The notes under the pieces were generated by a model. It was not told the origin of the DNA. It did no database searches and saw only the letters and a list, made by a program, of their open reading frames with translations. The translations under genes and the position numbers were made by a program. 64,000 bases of DNA from Luzula sylvatica (lineage: Eukaryota > Streptophyta > Magnoliopsida > Poales > Juncaceae): NCBI GenBank assembly GCA_946800325.1, contig OX326958.1:67560366-67624365 (forward strand), in the 5' to 3' direction. Below, one piece after another: positions 10,070 through 21,058 of this stretch (positions are counted from its first letter, which is position 1; every line of letters starts with the position of its first letter).

Positions 10070-11626
10070 ATAGCGGTGTCAACGGGTCGGCTGAACCAAC
10101 CTGTATCCGGAAAAAAATTTGGATCTCGGTAGTTTTAATCAAATTTGGATTGGGATTCGATATTCGGTTTTAGTGTTGGATCCAATGTTGTAAAATACGG
10201 GAAACGGTACGGAACGGTCGGTGACCGTAAAACGGGATTACCGTAAAACGGTGAAAAAACGGTCACCGAAATCGGTAATAATTTAATTAAAATTTATAGA
10301 TAAAACCAAAAAAATATATAATAATTTAATTTTTTAATGGCAAAAAAAATAACATAAACAATATCCAACATCAAATCCAAACATAAACTAAATAGTAAAA
10401 TCATTAACGTAATTCGGGACCAAATTCGTCGGAATTGATCCCTCGACGAATTCCACAATCTCCTCATCCTCGACCGAATCACTCGAAATAAATTCCTCGT
10501 CATTGCCTCCCTCATCGGAATTGAATGAATTAGACTAAACATTGATTAAGCATAAATTAGGCATCACAAATTCTAAACATAGATTAATCAAGAGAAAATA
10601 ATCGATTCAATCGATTCTGCGGCCAGTCGAAAATCGAAATCCTTCCCTGCGAAAATCGAAATTACCCCAGCGGCCCAGCCAGTCGAGGCTTCAATCGAAA
10701 TTACCCCAACACAGATTCGAGAGAGAGAGAGAGAAAAGAGTACATGTGTCATGTGCTGACTTCGAGCAAGGTGAGAGAGAGAGCAAGAGGCTCGATCTGT
10801 TCTGACTTCGACAGGGACTTCGAGTCTCGAGAGGGCTGCAACCTTTCGCCGCGAGAGATAGAGAGAAAGCAAAGCTTCGAGCGAGAGAGAACAAGCGAGG
10901 ACTGCGAGGCGATCGGTTCAACTTCTGACTTCGAGCGAGAGAGAGAGAGAGGTGAGGCCGCGAGCAGTGAGGACTGAGGAGAGTGAGAGAGACGAAGTCA
11001 CGAGAGTGAGGACTGAGGAATGGGCTGTGTACAAATTACAAAAAAAATGGGTTGTCTACAATAAATAAAATAAAATAAATTATTGGGCCGAAAAAACAAG
11101 TGGGCTGAAATTTTTGTTGTGAAAAACGACCGTTTTTCGATCAAAAAAACGTTTTTCGTCAAAAAAAAACGGTCAAACACGTAAAAAAACGTTTGACCGT
11201 TTTTTCTGACCGTCATGTAAAAAACGAAACGTTTTTCCACCGAAACACAATTTTTTCATCGTTTTTCACCGTTTTTCGCCGTTTTTTACAACACTGGTTG
11301 TATTTAATATTTGTTGAAAAAACATAGATAATTAATGATTCGTGAATGATTTAAATTTATAACTATATAATTATGTTTAAATATAATAGTTTATTGTTGA
11401 AGTCGCAAAATATGCATATATATAATTAAAAAATACATTATGTTATTATATGATAGTACGCGTTGTAATATATGAAAAAATATATGTATCCGACAATATC
11501 AAACCGTATCCGTTTAATATTCATACCGTATCCGTATCCGGGTAGTTCCAGATCCGTATTCGAAAATAATATGGATACGGGTCTGGTATGATCACTATCC
11601 GAACCGGATCCGAACCGTTGGCACCT
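10070..11626. mobile_element. hAT-like element, interrupted by a second hAT element
   Basis: The ends are ATAGCGGTGTCAACGG and, inverted, AGGTGCCAACGG. The flanks are TTACATAT at 10062-10069 and 11627-11634, a perfect 8-bp duplication. The outer element's own sequence (about 440 bp) is rich in GTATCCG/GGATCCG words and is interrupted at 10183-11296. A relative of its right end lies inverted at about 28230-28400. Confidence 0.7.
10183..11296. mobile_element. Non-autonomous hAT element (1.1 kb), copy 1
   Basis: It begins CAATGTTGTAAAATACGG and ends CCGTTTTTTACAACACTG. The inner ends are full of ACGGT/ACCGT words on both sides (subterminal repeats). The flanks GTTGGATC and GTTGTATT agree at 6 of 8 positions. 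Its family member at 26928-28066 has a perfect 8-bp duplication. The interior carries GA-rich tracts (about 10720-10960) and a short acidic frame near 10390-10540 on the minus strand, possibly the tail of a lost transposase ORF. Confidence 0.75.
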
Positions 11627-11634
11627 TTACATAT

Positions 11635-12842
11635 ATACTCCAAGACGATAAACAGTTGTCTCGTCTAAATATAGGTTTAAATCAAGAATAACACGTACAA
11701 TCTATGTCAACACCAATAGACCAACTCCTCTCCCAAATGCTCGGTCTTAATCTTATTTTTCAGCTGAATTTGACGTCCTTACTATCAAAATCGAAGTTTC
11801 TTTAGTTGTTTCTTTGGAAATTAATCAATTATTATTGTCTACATATATGCAATCCTTGGCAAAAAGATTCTCTAATTTCAAGAGGTAATTTAATCTTATA
11901 TATAATTTTAAGGAAATCCTTGCTTTAACATAAGGCCACACCATCAAGTTATTATGGACCATTTGATCTTAATCAAAAGATCCAAATTTGTTGAATATTC
12001 ATATGAACATGGTCTATATGAACCATCTAAAGTACAAGTTCGTTGAACTTTGGTCCACTGTGGACCAAATTCATTCCTATTTTTCGCTCAATTAAATATG
12101 AAAAAGTTTTAAAAAAAACCCCTAAAAATATGTAGTAACTAAACTAAATTGTTATTTTTTAATTTTAAAAAATTCTTAAAGTTTTTGGTAGCATATGATA
12201 ATTAAAAAAAAAATTATTACATATTATATTTATATAATTTTAATATTTCATACATTATATTTTGAATTTTCTATTTTTTTTTCCATCAGAAACTAACATA
12301 AATTAATAATAAGATGAACAACAATATTAAAAGAACACCTAACAAATATCGTGAAACCATTAAAACAATACATGAAAGGAGAATGAAAATAAGAAAACTA
12401 GATGAAAATATGGACCAATTTATTATTATCCGGTGTTAATTTTTCATGAATAATAAATGAAATATTAAAATTATATAAATACAACATGTAATATTTTTTT
12501 TTAAATCACATGCTAAGAAATGTATATGAATTTTCTTGAAATAAATAAAAATAAGAAAAATATATTTTTTGTAATTATTACATATGAAATAGAAGGGTAT
12601 TTTGGTAAAAACAAATAATATCATCCGGGGTGGGGGGGGGGGGGGGGGCGGTATTTCGAAATAAAATTTTGGTAGAGGGGGGTTTGTGGAAGTTTACAAA
12701 AAGATAGGAGCTTTTGTTAAAATATCTAAAAGTTAAGGGGTTACAACTATACCAAAACACAGAAGTATACACAATCAGAAAAAAAGAATGTAGAGTCCAA
12801 TTAAATATTAGGAAAAATTAAATGATAACAGACACGATGACT
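11635..12842. other. Intergenic, AT-rich, with a long G homopolymer
   Basis: No supported gene. At 12632-12648 there are 17 consecutive G, preceded by GGGGT. The right end may belong to the Helitron that terminates at 12874. Confidence 0.6.
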
Positions 12843-12874
12843 CCCGCGCAATTGTGCGGGGGAAAAACTACTAA
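12843..12874 (+). mobile_element. Helitron-like 3' terminus
   Basis: A perfect GC-rich stem-loop (CCCGCGCAATTGTGCGGG, 12843-12860) is followed 10 bases later by CTAA and then T. This matches the Helitron 3' rule: a hairpin, then CTRR, inserted before T. The same hairpin occurs inverted at 31375-31392. The 5' TC end was not located. Confidence 0.55.
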
Positions 12875-13510
12875 TAATAAAAATTTCGTGAGAAATGAGG
12901 AAGGATGAATGCATGACTTAATAAAATGTCGACTATTTAAGTATTAGACGTCATGTGTGTCATAATGCTCACTCCTCTTTCGTCTCGCACAAGATTCTCT
13001 CTTTCTCACTTTATCCTTTCGCATTCGCTTTCTGTCTGATGTCCCTAACTAACTCAATATCCTTACATAATTGTAATTAAGAAAAATCAATTTTGAATAT
13101 TTGTATAGGCTTTTTTTAATATTTTTATTATCTGTAGTAACAATACATGACTGGTGTTTTGAAAAAAACAAAAAAGTAAATATCATATGAGTTAATGCAC
13201 TTTTGTCTCGTGAAGGATGTTTTGCCATGTCATCACAAAATTAAGGATCAAAATTAATATAAAATAAAAAAATAACGAGTAATCACAAAAATGTTCAAAA
13301 TCGAGAAACTAAAAAAGATAATCCGGAATTATGTAGAAAAATAATTATTTCATATTGTTGGAATAAATTTGGGAATACAACATGCATATATCAAAATCGT
13401 TCATTATTTTCTTTAAATATTAAAAACAAATGGGTGGAAAGAAATTAGTAAATTCTATAACGAATTATGTCGTGAACTCGGAACGTTGCATCCTTCACAG
13501 CGATATTATA
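12875..13510. other. Spacer downstream of the repeat-peptide gene
   Basis: AT-rich; no gene recognised. Confidence 0.5.
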
Positions 13511-13900
13511 TCATATATGGATTTTTGATGGAGTTGGAGTGCCGCCATGTCCACCACCACCAGGAGATGATGGAGGGACTGGACCTCTTGAGAGGACATT
13601 GTTTTGATCCGAATATTTCTCTATATTTGGCGGCGTATTTCCATGACCACCACCACCAGGAGATGATGGAGGGACCGAACCTCTTGAGAGAACTTCGTTT
13701 TGATATGAATATTTCTCTAGACTTAGCAGATTGCTATGTCCACTACCATCAGGAGATGATGGGGGACGTTTTGGAGGATTTCCCGGAATACTATGACCGT
13801 CATTTTCGTGAACGGGTCTTGCAACCGATGGAGTGAATTCGAAACTAAAGATTAATAAAACAAAACACGAAAACACAAATGCCGTATGTGGAAAAGACAT
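13511..13900 (-). CDS. Secreted peptide precursor with three PIP/IDA-like motifs
   Basis: A 129-residue protein from an ATG at 13900. Residues 1 to about 27 are a signal peptide (hydrophobic FVFSCFVLLIFSF, then TPSVA). The rest is hydrophilic with no Cys. Three motifs follow: PPSSPDGSGH (46-55), PPSSPGGGGH (77-86) and PPSSPGGGGH (109-118), spaced 31 and 32 residues apart. The last two sit in longer repeats of the form EKYSxQNxVLSRGxVPPSSP. The core aligns with the PIP signature (S-P-x-G-x-G-H), and PVPPSSP resembles the IDA motif PIPPSAP. This suggests several apoplastic signalling peptides from one precursor, with basic residues (SRG, PKR) just upstream as possible cleavage sites. Family assignment is inferred. 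A Pro/Gly-rich wall protein is the main alternative. Confidence 0.65.
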   Translation of the reverse strand: MSFPHTAFVFSCFVLLIFSFEFTPSVARPVHENDGHSIPGNPPKRPPSSPDGSGHSNLLSLEKYSYQNEVLSRGSVPPSSPGGGGHGNTPPNIEKYSDQNNVLSRGPVPPSSPGGGGHGGTPTPSKIHI

Positions 13901-13950
13901 TTTTTGTTATTTTTTATGATGGGAGATACTAATGTCTAGCCTCATGTGGT

Positions 13951-13957
13951 TTATATA
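13951..13957 (-). promoter_or_regulatory. Candidate TATA box of the repeat-peptide gene
   Basis: TATATAA-type sequence on the minus strand (TATTATATAAACC), about 50 bases upstream of the ATG, allowing a short 5' UTR. Confidence 0.45.
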
Positions 13958-14040
13958 ATAATGCGGATAAATTGTACGTGATTTACGGAATTAATTCAAA
14001 AGATTTGTATGAAATTTTAGGGAATGAATTACCTTGAATA

Positions 14041-14480
14041 ATATGCGAAAAATAATTAATAGTGGACAGCATATTAGATTAGTTGAATTTGTTCTTATGG
14101 GAAAAATGATATTATTAATAATGAACAAAATCTTAATTGTTTTCTTTTGGGAAAAGTCATAATATTATTAAAAATGATTTTGTTAATAATGAACAAAATC
14201 TTAACAATTAACAAAATCTTAATTCTTAATAATGAACAAAATCTTATGGGGAAAACCTTAGTTGGATAATATGCGAAAAACAATTAATAGTGGACAGCAT
14301 ATTAGATTAATTGAATTTGTTCATATGGGAAAAATGATATTATTATGGGAAAAATGGTATTACTAATAATTATATTATTATTATGCGAAAAACAATTAAT
14401 AGCGGAAAGCATATTAGATTAGTTGAATTTGTTCCTATGGGAAAAATGATATTATTAATAATGAACAAAATCTTTTGAGA
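14041..14480. repeat. Three-copy tandem repeat of a promoter-proximal sequence
   Basis: The sequence TGCGAAAAAC/TAATTAATAG, followed by GCATATTAGATTAGTTGAAT and GGGAAAAATGATATTATTA, occurs three times, starting near 14044, 14271 and 14377. It sits upstream of the repeat-peptide gene. Confidence 0.75.
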
Positions 14481-15317
14481 ACGTAAAATGATAAAATTTT
14501 GTATCTTTTAAATCTTACATTGAATTTTATCAAAAAAAATTCAAACATTGTGTAAATCAAAATATTTCTGTAACCTTTCACATCTATTACACCCTTTTTA
14601 TAATGTGAAGTGCATTTGCAATTTGTTTATATTAATTTATTTGAATGTGCTATTTAAGTGTCTCCTTTATTGCTATTCTTATAGATCGCCACCATGGCAT
14701 ATATGAATTTTTTCCTTTTTAAAAGAGATTTTAGGAAAAATTTCATTCATATGCATGTCTTGAAAAACTATGACCGAAACACAAACTTTGAAATAAATAG
14801 CACAACTCACAATTTTGGATATTATAATAACATTTGGAATCACACATTTTTATTCCTTGTCCATTAATTGAATACAATTTAGAAATTATTTAATAAAAAA
14901 AACTCAAAAGTTACTGCCCAACAATAAAATTTATTATTAAATATATATACCCGTTTGAAGGCCCATGCCCAATAAAATAAGACCTGATTATAAACAATTA
15001 AACAATTGTATGAATATTCAGAGACAAACAAAGCAATTGAGCAACTTTTCATTTTTCGGTTAACAATATTGAGCAATTATTTGGTTACTATCAAATAAAA
15101 TAAAAAAATCGAATGTTATCAAAAAATGATGAGTTAATTGTGATGAAATGCCATTATTATCTCGTAAATATAGAAGCTAAGCTTCTTCTTCTTTTTCTTT
15201 TTTTTTCTTTCTGGTAATGTTATTTACTTGAAAATAACAGCCTAACAAAAAAATTCAAGATAAAACTAATGATCAACCTAATCTAATGAACTATTTGCAG
15301 GACTAGGCTATCCAAAC
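14481..15317. other. Intergenic, nothing recognised
   Basis: AT-rich spacer between the peptide gene and the DUF247 pseudogene. No gene or element boundary was seen. Confidence 0.5.
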
Positions 15318-16692
15318 ATGGCGGAATTGGAAGGCACAAGTAGCCATGCCGTAAATATAGACGATTCCTTGAAGTCAGAAACTCGTATAAGAGCATCCGA
15401 AACATTTTCAATAAACAAAATTCAGAATTGCACCCGAAATACCGACAATAGTATATATGACCCAACCATATTATCCATCGGACCGTACCATCATGGAAAA
15501 CCAGCCCTAAAAAGCATGGAAAAGATAAAATGGCACAGTGTTGAATACACTCTTGATTTGAACCATGAGAAAGGTCTTCAAGATTACTTTAGGGCAATAA
15601 TTAGCATAGAGAAAGAAGCCAGAATGATTTATTCAGAACAAACAGGAATGGAAAGCAAAGAGTTTGTTCAGATGCTATTGCTCGATGGATGTTTCATGCT
15701 TGTGAGTCTTTGCGGAAAGGATATCCTTGAACCATTGCAAGAAAACATGGACCAAATGGTTGTAAAATAAAACAAAGACGAAATTGAAGATATATGAAGT
15801 TCTTTCTTGTGGGAATGCAAACAACAATTATATTAATAAAATTTGCGAAGGCATAGAAGATTACATTTCATTAGGTTCAAAATTAGTGCGAGAAATTGAA
15901 AGACCGAAGGAGTTTAGCAATCTGATTCATTTGTGTCACATGTACTTGAGACCGAGACCGAGTCCAAGTTCAGAACAAGAGTACCGACCTCATAAATGTA
16001 CAAGATTTATTCGATCGGCTCTTAATTATTTTACAGGAGGTCGTCTCAACAAAGGAACAATTGATTCATCACAAAAATGCCGATTGATGAGAACACGCTG
16101 GCGTAGAGCTACACAATACTATAAATCAGGGATCCAATTTAAGAAGAAAGAGGTACACAAAAATTATCCTAATGGCCTCTTGGATATATAGAGTTTAACA
16201 ATGGCACAATGAAAATTCCATCTTTAATCACTGATGATACAAGTATCTCTCTTTTTGCAAATTTAATTGCATTCGAACAAACATACTCGTATATAGGAAA
16301 TTACGTCATAGCATATGTTGTTTTCTTTTCCGAGCTTATTCACTCGCAAGAAGATGTGAAATTATTTTCAGAAAAGGAAATAATCGTGAATCAATTGGGA
16401 AGTAACGAGAAAATCTTAGGTCTATTTTAGGAAACTGACCAATGTTGTCGATTTGGATTTCCATGGAGAGTTCTATCTGAAATCAATTTGTGAAATGTTG
16501 GAATCTCACTATATCATGGAGTCGTATAGACGGCTCGAACGATATAAATTAAGTAACAAGTGGTTTATTTTATTAGTGATCTTCTCAATTATGATTGTCT
16601 TTGCATTTCTCGCAAGGGCAGTTCATTCGGTTATGTTGTACTTCAATCCGGTTCAGGTAATAATTCAAGTTAAGAACGGTCGTCCTCTCTAG
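15318..16692 (+). pseudogene. DUF247 (PF03140) protein, broken
   Basis: The ATG at 15318 opens a frame with DUF247 hallmarks: DPTILSIGPYHHGKPALKSM, the EKIKW and IEKEAR helices, and FVQMLLLDGCFML. It stops at 15768. The family continues for roughly 100 residues that are absent here. A second frame (about 15784-16191) carries the middle part (LIHLCHMYL, SGIQFKKKE), and a third (16209-16430) the LITDDTSISLFANLIAFEQ block. After a stop at 16430 the final part (FHGEFYLKSICEMLESHYIM, then a hydrophobic C-terminal segment, WFILLVIFSIMIVFAFLA) ends at 16692. DUF247 proteins are plant proteins usually anchored by one C-terminal membrane segment; some act in self-incompatibility. Several stops, frameshifts and a deletion make this copy a pseudogene. 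Its 3' part is duplicated at 60317-60727. Confidence 0.85.
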
Positions 16693-17620
16693 AAGATATA
16701 TATTAATGTAATTGATGTTGCTGAATTTAAATGGATAATTTGTCATTACTGTTTTTATATATTGTTGAATATTCATCATAGCCCAATAACGACGCAAAAT
16801 ATTTTTCGTCAAAAATGATGTCAAAAGATATCATCATGAAATTAATTAGCATATATTAGTTGTTGAATTGTTTTGCAAATGGTAATAGCGAGGCAAGAGC
16901 TGGAGAAACATAGAGACTTGATTTGCAAATGAGTTTATTATTTGTTTCTAAATTTGGATGATAACTCATATTTTTAGGAAGACAAATTTGGAAGGACAAA
17001 CTAGTAAATGATGTATCATAGTTAGACATTCGTCATACACTACTCATACATACGATACATAATATGTTTGTGTAAAATTCAAATCAAATGATTTTCAAAT
17101 CTATCATATATAACGAATACGCTATTGATTTGATCATTCGTGTTTAGTTATGTTTATTTTACACAATACAAGTACAATAATCGGTATATAAAAACATACA
17201 AAATATACCTTTGTGAAATGATCGAGAAATATAATTATTTTATTAAATAATTTTTATTTTTATTTTAATTTAAAACCACAAAATTATACATTTAAATTGA
17301 TATTTTTAATTTAAATATTTGTTTGAAATTTAAGCTTTTATTGTTTATTTTAGTTAAAAAAAATATTATACGACAATATATATATAGTATGTGTATTTTT
17401 AGATAATACAAAGTACACAAAATGTACAAAAAATGTAAATCAGAACCTGAATTCTCGATTCTAAATAAAAGGATACAAATTCCCGATTTATCAAAAGAAT
17501 CCAGATTTCAGTTTCGGATTATAAAACCGGGAAAAGGAATGGTTTTTACCAACCTCCCTTATCAGCTCAACAGTTGAAGCCCTGAAGGCAAAAAACACTT
17601 CCAAATTCCAATCCATTGCC
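16693..17620. other. Spacer between the DUF247 pseudogene and the 161-residue gene
   Basis: AT-rich; present in both duplication copies with small indels. The last 100 bases should be promoter and 5' UTR of the next gene. No gene is seen. Confidence 0.5.
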
Positions 17621-18106
17621 ATGGGTCTGAACCCGTCGAAGCGAGTACAATCCACCCTCTCAGCCTCCGATGAATTCACCGTCGCCTGCAATTCCACCTT
17701 TTCCCGCCTCGCCCAATCTCACCTCCTCCACACATATCAACTCCTTCACGCCTCCACTCTCGTCCACTCCTCCCTCCTAAATTTGCCATTAATCTCCCGC
17801 TTCGCTCCTTCTCCGCCCTCCCAATTCTCCGTCGACACTTCTTATCGCAAATTCATCAAGCAGAATAGTCAAAATAATTATTCAGAGGGGTTGGATTTGG
17901 AGGCATTTACGGAAGTTGAGCTGGGGTTGTTTACGGATGCTGTGATGTCGGGTATGGGAGCCGAGATTGGAAGGATAGTGCCTATCGGAGCATTAGTTAT
18001 TGCCGGAGTTGGCGCGGCAGTTAGGGTTCCGACGGGGTTAATTGGGAAGGTTGTAGGGGTTTATGCTGCTGGTGTGGCGGCGACGGTGTTTCTAGGGTCT
18101 GGTTGA
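17621..18106 (+). CDS. Conserved plant protein of unknown function, 161 aa (copy A)
   Basis: An uninterrupted single exon from the ATG at 17621 (MGLNPSKRVQSTLSASDEF). The N-terminal half is Ser/Leu-rich (SLLNLPLISRFAPSPPSQFS). The middle is acidic (LDLEAFTEVELGLFTDAV). The C-terminal 45 residues are Gly/Val/Ala-rich and hydrophobic (VPIGALVIAGVGAAVRVPTG, then VVGVYAAGVAATVFLG), enough for one or two membrane passes. From memory it resembles a family of small plant proteins of unknown function that share the MGLNPSKRV start, a PSPP motif and the Gly-rich C-terminus. The encoded protein is identical to the one at 61690-62175. No function is claimed. Confidence 0.85.
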   Translation: MGLNPSKRVQSTLSASDEFTVACNSTFSRLAQSHLLHTYQLLHASTLVHSSLLNLPLISRFAPSPPSQFSVDTSYRKFIKQNSQNNYSEGLDLEAFTEVELGLFTDAVMSGMGAEIGRIVPIGALVIAGVGAAVRVPTGLIGKVVGVYAAGVAATVFLGSG

Positions 18107-18251
18107 AGACGAAAGTGAGTTTGGTTTCCCTCCAGTTTGTAGTCAAATGGATATATCAGCCTCCATGTATTTTGTTGTACAGTACTACTAAAAATAATTA
18201 TAATTATCTTTCTAAATTTTGTACTGAGAATAAAATTATATTGATTATAAG

Positions 18252-19991
18252 CTATGTTGCACGGATACGGATACGAGTATCGTATCCGACGCGATACGGA
18301 TGTTGGTTAATTCTAACCTAGAGGGGGGTAAATTTGGTAATCTACCGTACAATTACTTTGGTTAATTACCTAATTTACTATGCGGAATTAATAATAATTT
18401 AAATAAATTAGATGATATCGTAAACACTTGAACACAAGATGTTTTTTAACGAAGTTCGGTAGGTGGTTGCTATGTAGCCTTAACTCATCCTTTACTCGCT
18501 TAATTGGCCGACTCAATTAGTTGCGAGTACCTACGTCTCCGGGAATGCCTTACGTCTCTTTTTGGCTTTCAATTGAATTCCAACTCACTCGATTACAAGG
18601 TTTCGCCTAGATCGATTTACACGCTTTCTATCGATCTATAGCTTATGCTCTTTACAAGTAGTTGCACTAGCCTATTACAATTTTCACTAATCGAGTGACA
18701 ACGTGATCGGTCACGTGAGTGGTAAACGATTAGTGGAGGATATTGAAAGTAGATCAATGATCTAAAGAGAGTTTCTCAAGCTATCAATGGATATAGATAA
18801 TCACGGCTTTAGGGTTTCTCTCTTTTGTATTTGAATGTGTGAAAGTGAAGAAGTGAGAGAGAAAGGTCATTGAAAGATTCTATTTATACTCTCTATAGAA
18901 ATCCTTCAGAAAACTGCAAGTCCGTTCGAATGCACAATGTTCGTTCTGAACGCACTTGTAGTTTGTACTAGCCGTTTCAAAATAACGTACAAGTACATTT
19001 GTCAGTCCGTTTGAACGGACAAAGTCCGTTCAGAACGAACCCAATTATACATTGCATTTTGTTTGTTCAGTGATGAAAGTCCGTTCAACGCACTTAAGTT
19101 GTTGGTGAACGGATTCTAAATGTTCGTTCGAACGTACATGTTTGTTCGTTCGAACGCACACAATCCTGTGACAAGGGTGGTTCAATCAAGAGATGGCATT
19201 TTGATATGTGGTAAGTCCGTTCTGAACGGACTTGGAGTTCGTTCAGAACGCACTTCTTCCTTGATTAAACTCTTTGTTATTTGAACATGATTTTACTTGA
19301 GATCTACTTGGTTTCTACCTATGGTTTATTTGTGGCGAATCCCACTCACGGAAGGCTTCGACATCTTGATTCTTGATATGCTTCAAAGGGCCTTCCTTCT
19401 AATCTTCTCTTGTTGTGCTTCTTGTGACTTCGAAGCTCTTCATCATCTTCGTGTCGTACTTGCGTTATCCTACACATTTTCTCGATGTAAACGTTAGTAA
19501 TGACATTGTTTTGAAATAATCAAACCATTAGAAAATTTGAACCAACAACGGATACGGCGATACGGCAGTTTTCAAAAATACAGAGGATACGATACGGTCA
19601 TTATATATAATATTTTATTATTTTATTAATTATAATTTATTTATTTAATATTTTATATAGCATATATTTGACATAAAATATTTTAAAAGTTTGTTTTAAC
19701 AAAAATAACTTCTTATTAAGTAAATGTTTATTTTGTTTGGTTATTTATTTATATGTATTACTGTTTTATTTCGATTTCAAATTTTTATTTTTATTTTTCA
19801 AGTACATATGTGTATATGTTAGAAGTATCCGATAAGTATCCGGAAGTATCCGAGAAGTATCTGCTATTATTTTGAAATAAACTATTTGGATACGCTACGT
19901 GGAGTATCCGATACGTATCCGACGAGTGTCGGTATTCGATACGACATCCGATACGATACGGCTTGATTTTTGAAGTATCCACGCAACATAG
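18252..19991. mobile_element. hAT-type element (488 bp of its own) carrying a solo LTR
   Basis: The terminal inverted repeats are CTATGTTGCACGGATAC and, from the right, CTATGTTGCGTGGATAC. The flanks are ATTATAAG at 18244-18251 and 19992-19999, a perfect 8-bp target duplication. Both the second tandem copy (near 20390) and copy B (near 62300) keep the empty site TTGATTATAAGTAGAAG. The body is built of GATACG/CGTATC words. There is no transposase. The Sirevirus solo LTR sits at 18301-19547. Confidence 0.92.
18301..19547 (-). mobile_element. Sirevirus solo LTR (1247 bp)
   Basis: It starts TGTTGGTTAATTCTAACC and ends GAAAATTTGAACCAACA, the inverted form of the LTR at 1034-2427. The flanks are ACGGA at 18296-18300 and 19548-19552, a perfect 5-bp target duplication. 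No internal region remains, as expected after recombination between the two LTRs. It carries the same TTCGAA-centred palindromes (about 18920-19250). Confidence 0.93.
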
Positions 19992-20557
19992 ATTATAAGT
20001 AGAAGAGATGTAGCCCAATCTACATTTGGTCCAATTGGGCCAAAATTCTAGAAAAGCCTATGTATAATTGAAAATTCAAAATCCCTTTTCAATAGAGCGG
20101 TGAAATACGAGGGCCAGGTATAATTTCCATTTGCAAAATTCTAACAAAACAGTGAGAATAATGGAATTTTTTCAACGGTAACCATGTGAATTAAGTTAAT
20201 TAACGAAATAATCATGTTTGAAAAATATTTGGCAAAATGTCTTTTGCGCATAATGAAACCCCGCCAGTTCTTGGTCAAATGGAGATATCAGCCTCCATGT
20301 ATTTTGTTGTACAGTAATAATAATAATTATAATTATAATTATCTTTCTAAATTTTGTACTAAGAATAAAAAGTAAAATTATATTGATTATAAGTAGAAGA
20401 GATGTAGCCCAATCTACATTTGGTCCAGTTGGGCCAAAATTCTAGAAAAGCCTATGTATAATTGAAAATTCAAAACCCCTTTTCAATAGAGCGGTGAAAT
20501 ACGAGGCCCCGTATAATTTCCATTTGCAAAATTCTAACAAAACAGTGAGTATAATCA

Positions 20558-21058
20558 ATGGATTAATAGAATATGGTAGTGACATGATTGACCAAGGATT
20601 TTCTTAAGAAATAATGAGGTTAAGATTATACCGTACAGTACATGTAAGTATTTTCTTAAGAAGTTCATTTGATTGTCCTTGTCCAAAATAGAAATGGTCA
20701 TATAATTTGAAATTTGTTTGTTCAGCCAATAGCCTAATTTCCTAACACGACTGTTAGTTGTTTTTACTTTTTCCTATTTTATTATCTAGAAAGGACAGAC
20801 TTTAGAATTTTGTCACCAATTGGCATTATGAAATTATGAATATTCCGTAGAAAAAGGTTAAAAATAATGAACCAAATACCTTGTTTATCAATCTGTATTT
20901 CAATCATCCTCCCCTCATCCAATAAGAAAAAAAAAGCAAATAAATTAATATTTTTCGCACGCCAGCTTATAATTTATCGAGTGTTTTCATTTTGATTTTA
21001 AATGATGCGTCATCGCATAATTGTTTATGAAACTTTCTACCACTGCTATATTATCAAA
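20558..21058. other. Duplicated spacer (A = B)
   Basis: Matches 62480 to about 62945. AT-rich with no ORF. A small A-only insertion near 20604-20660 repeats the word TTTTCTTAAGAA. Confidence 0.6.

Larger units (their letters stand above)
18107..20557 (+). repeat. Tandem duplication of the 3' region of the 161-residue gene
   Basis: The sequence just downstream of the stop (about 18126-18251 continued at 19992-20163) recurs at about 20263-20557, with the shared words GCCTCCATGTATTTTGTTGT and GATGTAGCCCAATCTACATT. The first copy was later split by the hAT element; the second is uninterrupted. Copy B of the segmental duplication has this region once. Confidence 0.85.

Noticed and set aside
13486..13836. 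116-residue plus-strand ORF with His-rich repeats (HHHQEMMEG)
   Set aside because: Exact antisense of the repeat-peptide gene. The minus frame has a signal peptide and a better start, so the repeats are its shadow.
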